DNA from: Mangifera indica
Taxonomy: Eukaryota > Streptophyta > Magnoliopsida > Sapindales > Anacardiaceae
Assembly (NCBI RefSeq): GCF_011075055.1
Contig: NC_058140.1
Location: forward strand, 8,304,988 to 8,368,987
Length of the DNA: 64,000 bases
Reading direction: 5' to 3'
Notes under the pieces: generated by a model
What the model was told of the DNA's origin: nothing
What the model saw: only the letters and a program-made list of their open reading frames with translations
Database searches by the model: none
Shown here: positions 61,251 to 64,000 of the stretch, in pieces
Position numbering within the stretch: the first letter of the stretch is position 1
How the letters are laid out: the number at the start of each line of letters is the position of its first letter
Position numbers and translations under genes: made by a program

Positions 61251-62433
61251 TTAGTTTACTGCAGAACATACTCTGCGAATTTCACCTTCAGTTCCCGTTT
61301 TAACTCCAATGTTACTCATCTTCACCATTGATTTTCCAAACTCTACACTGAAGGTCAACCCAAGCAACCCTCCGATACGCAAGAAGCGTTGGACGATAGT
61401 TTTAGTGGAAGCATCAGTCCATAACTTCTGATCAGACTCTATTACACCACGTCCATCCCTCAAATTTGAGAAGAAAGATGTGTCAAATCTGTCAGAGCTG
61501 CCTGTGTCTAATCCAACACGCCTTGCGCCATCACCATTTTCTGGACAGAGCGCTTGTAGTTGAGGAAGGAAGGCAGAATTGATGGAAGAATCAGCTCCAT
61601 TTGCAGTGAAATTATATAGTCTGTATCTAAAAAATTGGCATGCTGAAGTACCAATGGTATGTCCTCCTGGTAATTAATTAACAGAGACGCAAATTAAGTT
61701 AGTTTATATCAAAAAGGAAAATGCTAAATAGTCAATCTTATTTTTTTGGGTTTAATATTCTTACCAACAAGAGTGACGAGGTCTTGAGTGTTTAAACCCT
61801 TATCAAGAAACTTTTGCTTTTGCACTTCAACCGAATCAGTGAAACTTGGCAAATTTCCAGCATCAGATGCCTGTGAGACCCTGCCATCTCTGCGTCCAGT
61901 GGGTACTGACCAACTTAGTCCTCCTGTCTGTACAAAATAAAACGGTCCTTCATTAATAAACACGTCAGAGAGAAAAATTATAAACTTTTTCCTAGGGAGA
62001 AATTTTGAGCAAACATATAAAAACGTACAATAACAACGGAATCACGGGCTGCAAGGGCAAGTATATCAGCACATGAGACGGCACCTGGGCATGCAGCCTC
62101 AATCTGAGACTTGGCATCATCAATAACTTCATATCCTCTCAGCAGGGTGTTTGGTGGTGCAGTTTTCTCAGTGTTAGGGCCGTCAATGAGAATAGAAGCA
62201 TCGCAGCCTTGGACGAAACAGTCATGGAAATGCATCCTTAGTAAGCCAGGGGCAATGGAGGGATCAGACTGGAAATGAGCTTTAATAGTAGACTTAACTA
62301 TGGATTCAGCTTGAGGGCATGTTTTTGAATAGAACCCAACACGTGTGTCTTGGCTATAAACATATGTTACTGCCATGACAAGAAACAAAAATATAGAAAA
62401 GGACGCATTAATTCTGGAACGAGGAGAAGCCAT
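61251..62433 (-). CDS. Class III secretory peroxidase
   Basis: Exons 62433-62029, 61927-61765 and 61666-61251 (introns of 101 and 98 bp, GT-AG) join to 327 codons with no interruption. The enzyme is a haem peroxidase (EC 1.11.1.7) of the cell wall/apoplast acting on phenolics with H2O2. A signal peptide covers about residues 1-27, giving a mature Gln28 start. Distal Arg66 and His70 lie in [10 protein letters not shown] and the proximal haem ligand His192 in GGHTIG. Eight cysteines (39, 72, 77, 115, 121, 199, 230, 323) fit the four conserved disulfides, and N208-F-T is a glycosylation site. The usual third intron is absent. The start is the only ATG before the signal peptide, 57 bp downstream of a TATA box. 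All key residues are intact, so the gene is probably functional. Confidence 0.97.
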
Positions 62434-62489
62434 TATTTCTGGTGAGGAAAATTTAAGTTAATGTAGTGAAATAATTTGATAATCATACA

Positions 62490-62498
62490 TATTTATAG
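62490..62498 (-). promoter_or_regulatory. TATA box of the peroxidase gene
   Basis: CTATAAATA on the minus strand, 57 bp upstream of the ATG, leaving room for a leader of about 25-30 bases. Confidence 0.7.
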
Positions 62499-63071
62499 AG
62501 AATATGAAGTCAGAAGTTGAGAGGAAGTAAAGAAAGGATGGCTACCAACTACAACGTCTTAAAGCTAGAGTGAACGATGAAGAAGATTCAAAGGTTTGGG
62601 GGAATGAGTCGGGCAAGTTTGGCTTGTATTATGATGCCGCCTTAGTCTTGTTGTGTAATAAATGTTGGGGTTTTGGATTATATATCAAAAAGATAAATGG
62701 GATTAGATTATTGGCCCACCGCCAACCTGTTTGTTGAGATGCATGCATGGGATCTCTTTTTTTAGTGAGATTGAGAAAAACATTCCTTTTTGCAGTAAAC
62801 TTTAACAGGAAAATTTCTTCAAAGTACACTTTGTATAAAAAAATATCCTTGTTTAATTTCTTTTTTAAATTAAAATAGCATTTCCCTTTTAAATTACTTA
62901 AATACCCTGAACTAGGTCAACTTGGACACAGACGGATTTGCAACATCAGGCGCTATATAAGACTTCTAAAGTAGAAAAGTTTTTTGAAGTTAGCCTATCT
63001 CTTAAGGAGGTTATAAGAAAAACCAAGCAAATAATTAACGACAGTATTAACATCCATACTGATTTGGTCCT
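62499..63071 (-). other. Peroxidase upstream region
   Basis: AT-rich, no gene. The minus-strand frame at 62629-62829 and the plus-strand frame at 62938-63147 are chance; the latter runs across the start of the duplicated LTR at 63072. Confidence 0.5.
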
Positions 63072-64000
63072 CATATATACGGGGTTCACCACATCTCACA
63101 AAACAAACCATGCTAGTCATGTGTTATTTGTATGTGGAGGAAAATGATGGTTAAGATAGGATCTATTGACTCGAAAAGTATTAGGTTATGAATATCTATT
63201 GATTTGATCTAGATTTGAGTTCTGAAACAAACATTGATAAATATTGAAAATCAAATCTCTAGCCAAAGTTAAATGTAAGTCATACGAAGGATGTTCGTTA
63301 TTATATGTTTCAAATATTTAAATCGATGATTCATAAAAAATCAAAATTAAGACTTTCACAATTCATGAGTTCGAAATTGATCTGGATTGGATAATGAAAT
63401 GATTACTTACATGGAATGTACGATTGAAGATTTTAGGTTCGATGGAGTATTTCTTCATGTGGGCCAAAAGTAGAATATATGTATATATGCATGATAAATA
63501 TTTAAATCAACATTTTAGTGGGCCAAAAGTAGAATTTTAGAAAACTACAACTAACCACCATGATAAAAGAATGAAGGTAGTTCATTAAAAATGAGTTAGT
63601 CCATTTTATACTAAAATTCTCTGACTAAAATTACAAAGCTCTTTTGCATCTCTCTACCTCATAACAAGGTAGATTACTTTGAAACTTTTAGTTTTGTTAT
63701 CAAATTTGCCACCATTAGAGTGATTGCTAGTGTTCTTGGGTATCGCAACTAGGACATCAGGCAAATTGATGTCAACAATGCCTTTCTAAAGGGGATTTGG
63801 TTGAAACTGGTTTTATGAATCAACCTGAAGGTTTTGTTGACAATTTTGTTAAAGGAAAAGTTGTGTGCAAACTGTAAAAGGCTTTATATAGTCTCAAACA
63901 AGCTCCCAGAGCTTAGTTTGAAAAGCTGAGAACTTTTCTTCTGAACTAGGGTTTTGCTTCATTGTTGATACTTGTTTCTCCATTTATAAATCTGAACATG
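63072..64000 (+). repeat. Second copy of the copia D-LTR/F-RT fusion
   Basis: It matches 56483-57673, including the exact LTR-to-RT junction (about 63663, equivalent to 57343), and carries the same 'VDYFETFSFV.KFA..NNAFLKG' RT start. About 290 bp of LTR, equivalent to roughly 56876-57165, are missing and replaced by a short repeat of 'gtgggccaaaagtagaat'. It continues beyond the window. Confidence 0.92.

Noticed and set aside
62629..62829. 66-residue minus-strand ORF upstream of the peroxidase
   Set aside because: No homology features; lies in promoter sequence and is not in frame with the peroxidase.

Overview
This 64-kb window is plant nuclear DNA, almost certainly from a eudicot. It is AT-rich, with three plant genes among many decayed LTR retrotransposons, small DNA transposons and (TA)n tracts. 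The three credible host genes are: an intronless ELO-type fatty-acid elongase (20021-20827, +); a two-coding-exon gene for a uL23-family, probably mitochondrial, ribosomal protein (35464-35852, -), whose promoter appears to lie 2.2 kb upstream beyond a 5'-UTR intron; and an intact three-exon class III secretory peroxidase (61251-62433, -). I see no rRNA, tRNA, CRISPR or bacterial-type features.

Layout. 1-8.1 kb: a Harbinger-like MITE (158-639), a decayed Ty3/gypsy element with probable LTR, primer-binding site, gag and RT (about 786-4800), then a copia integrase relic on the minus strand (6650-7280). 8.16-12.74 kb: a second Ty3/gypsy element (LTR, PBS, gag, protease, RT, RNase H) cut off inside the integrase zinc finger. 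15.4-16.2 kb: a third gypsy relic that runs into a copia-type LTR. 16.8-22.6 kb: AT-rich spacer around the ELO gene. 22.6-27.5 kb: a tandem array of a 1.82-kb unit carrying a copia gag fragment and a MITE. Its first copy alone holds a 731-bp long-TIR (Mutator-like) insertion. 27.5-33.7 kb: a copia element on the minus strand with a 55-bp tandem repeat in its leader. 34.7-38.2 kb: the ribosomal-protein gene. 38.2-39.2 kb: a TIR element sitting immediately upstream of that gene's promoter.

41.3-48.8 kb: the best preserved retroelement, a full-length 7.5-kb Ty3/gypsy with both LTRs, a polypurine tract and a perfect 5-bp target-site duplication, but many stops in its genes. 49.2-57.3 kb: a copia element with both LTRs truncated. 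Its 3' LTR is fused to the RT of a second copia element (57.3-58.6 kb). 61-62.5 kb: the peroxidase. 63.07-64 kb: a second copy of the same LTR/RT fusion, so the peroxidase lies between direct repeats.

The host genes are unrelated to each other and show no operon-like organisation. All retroelement genes seen here are interrupted and presumably inactive. The most informative structures are the nested or duplicated repeats, the long-TIR element dated by the tandem array, and the promoter-proximal transposon at the ribosomal-protein gene. I found no convincing new multi-gene system.
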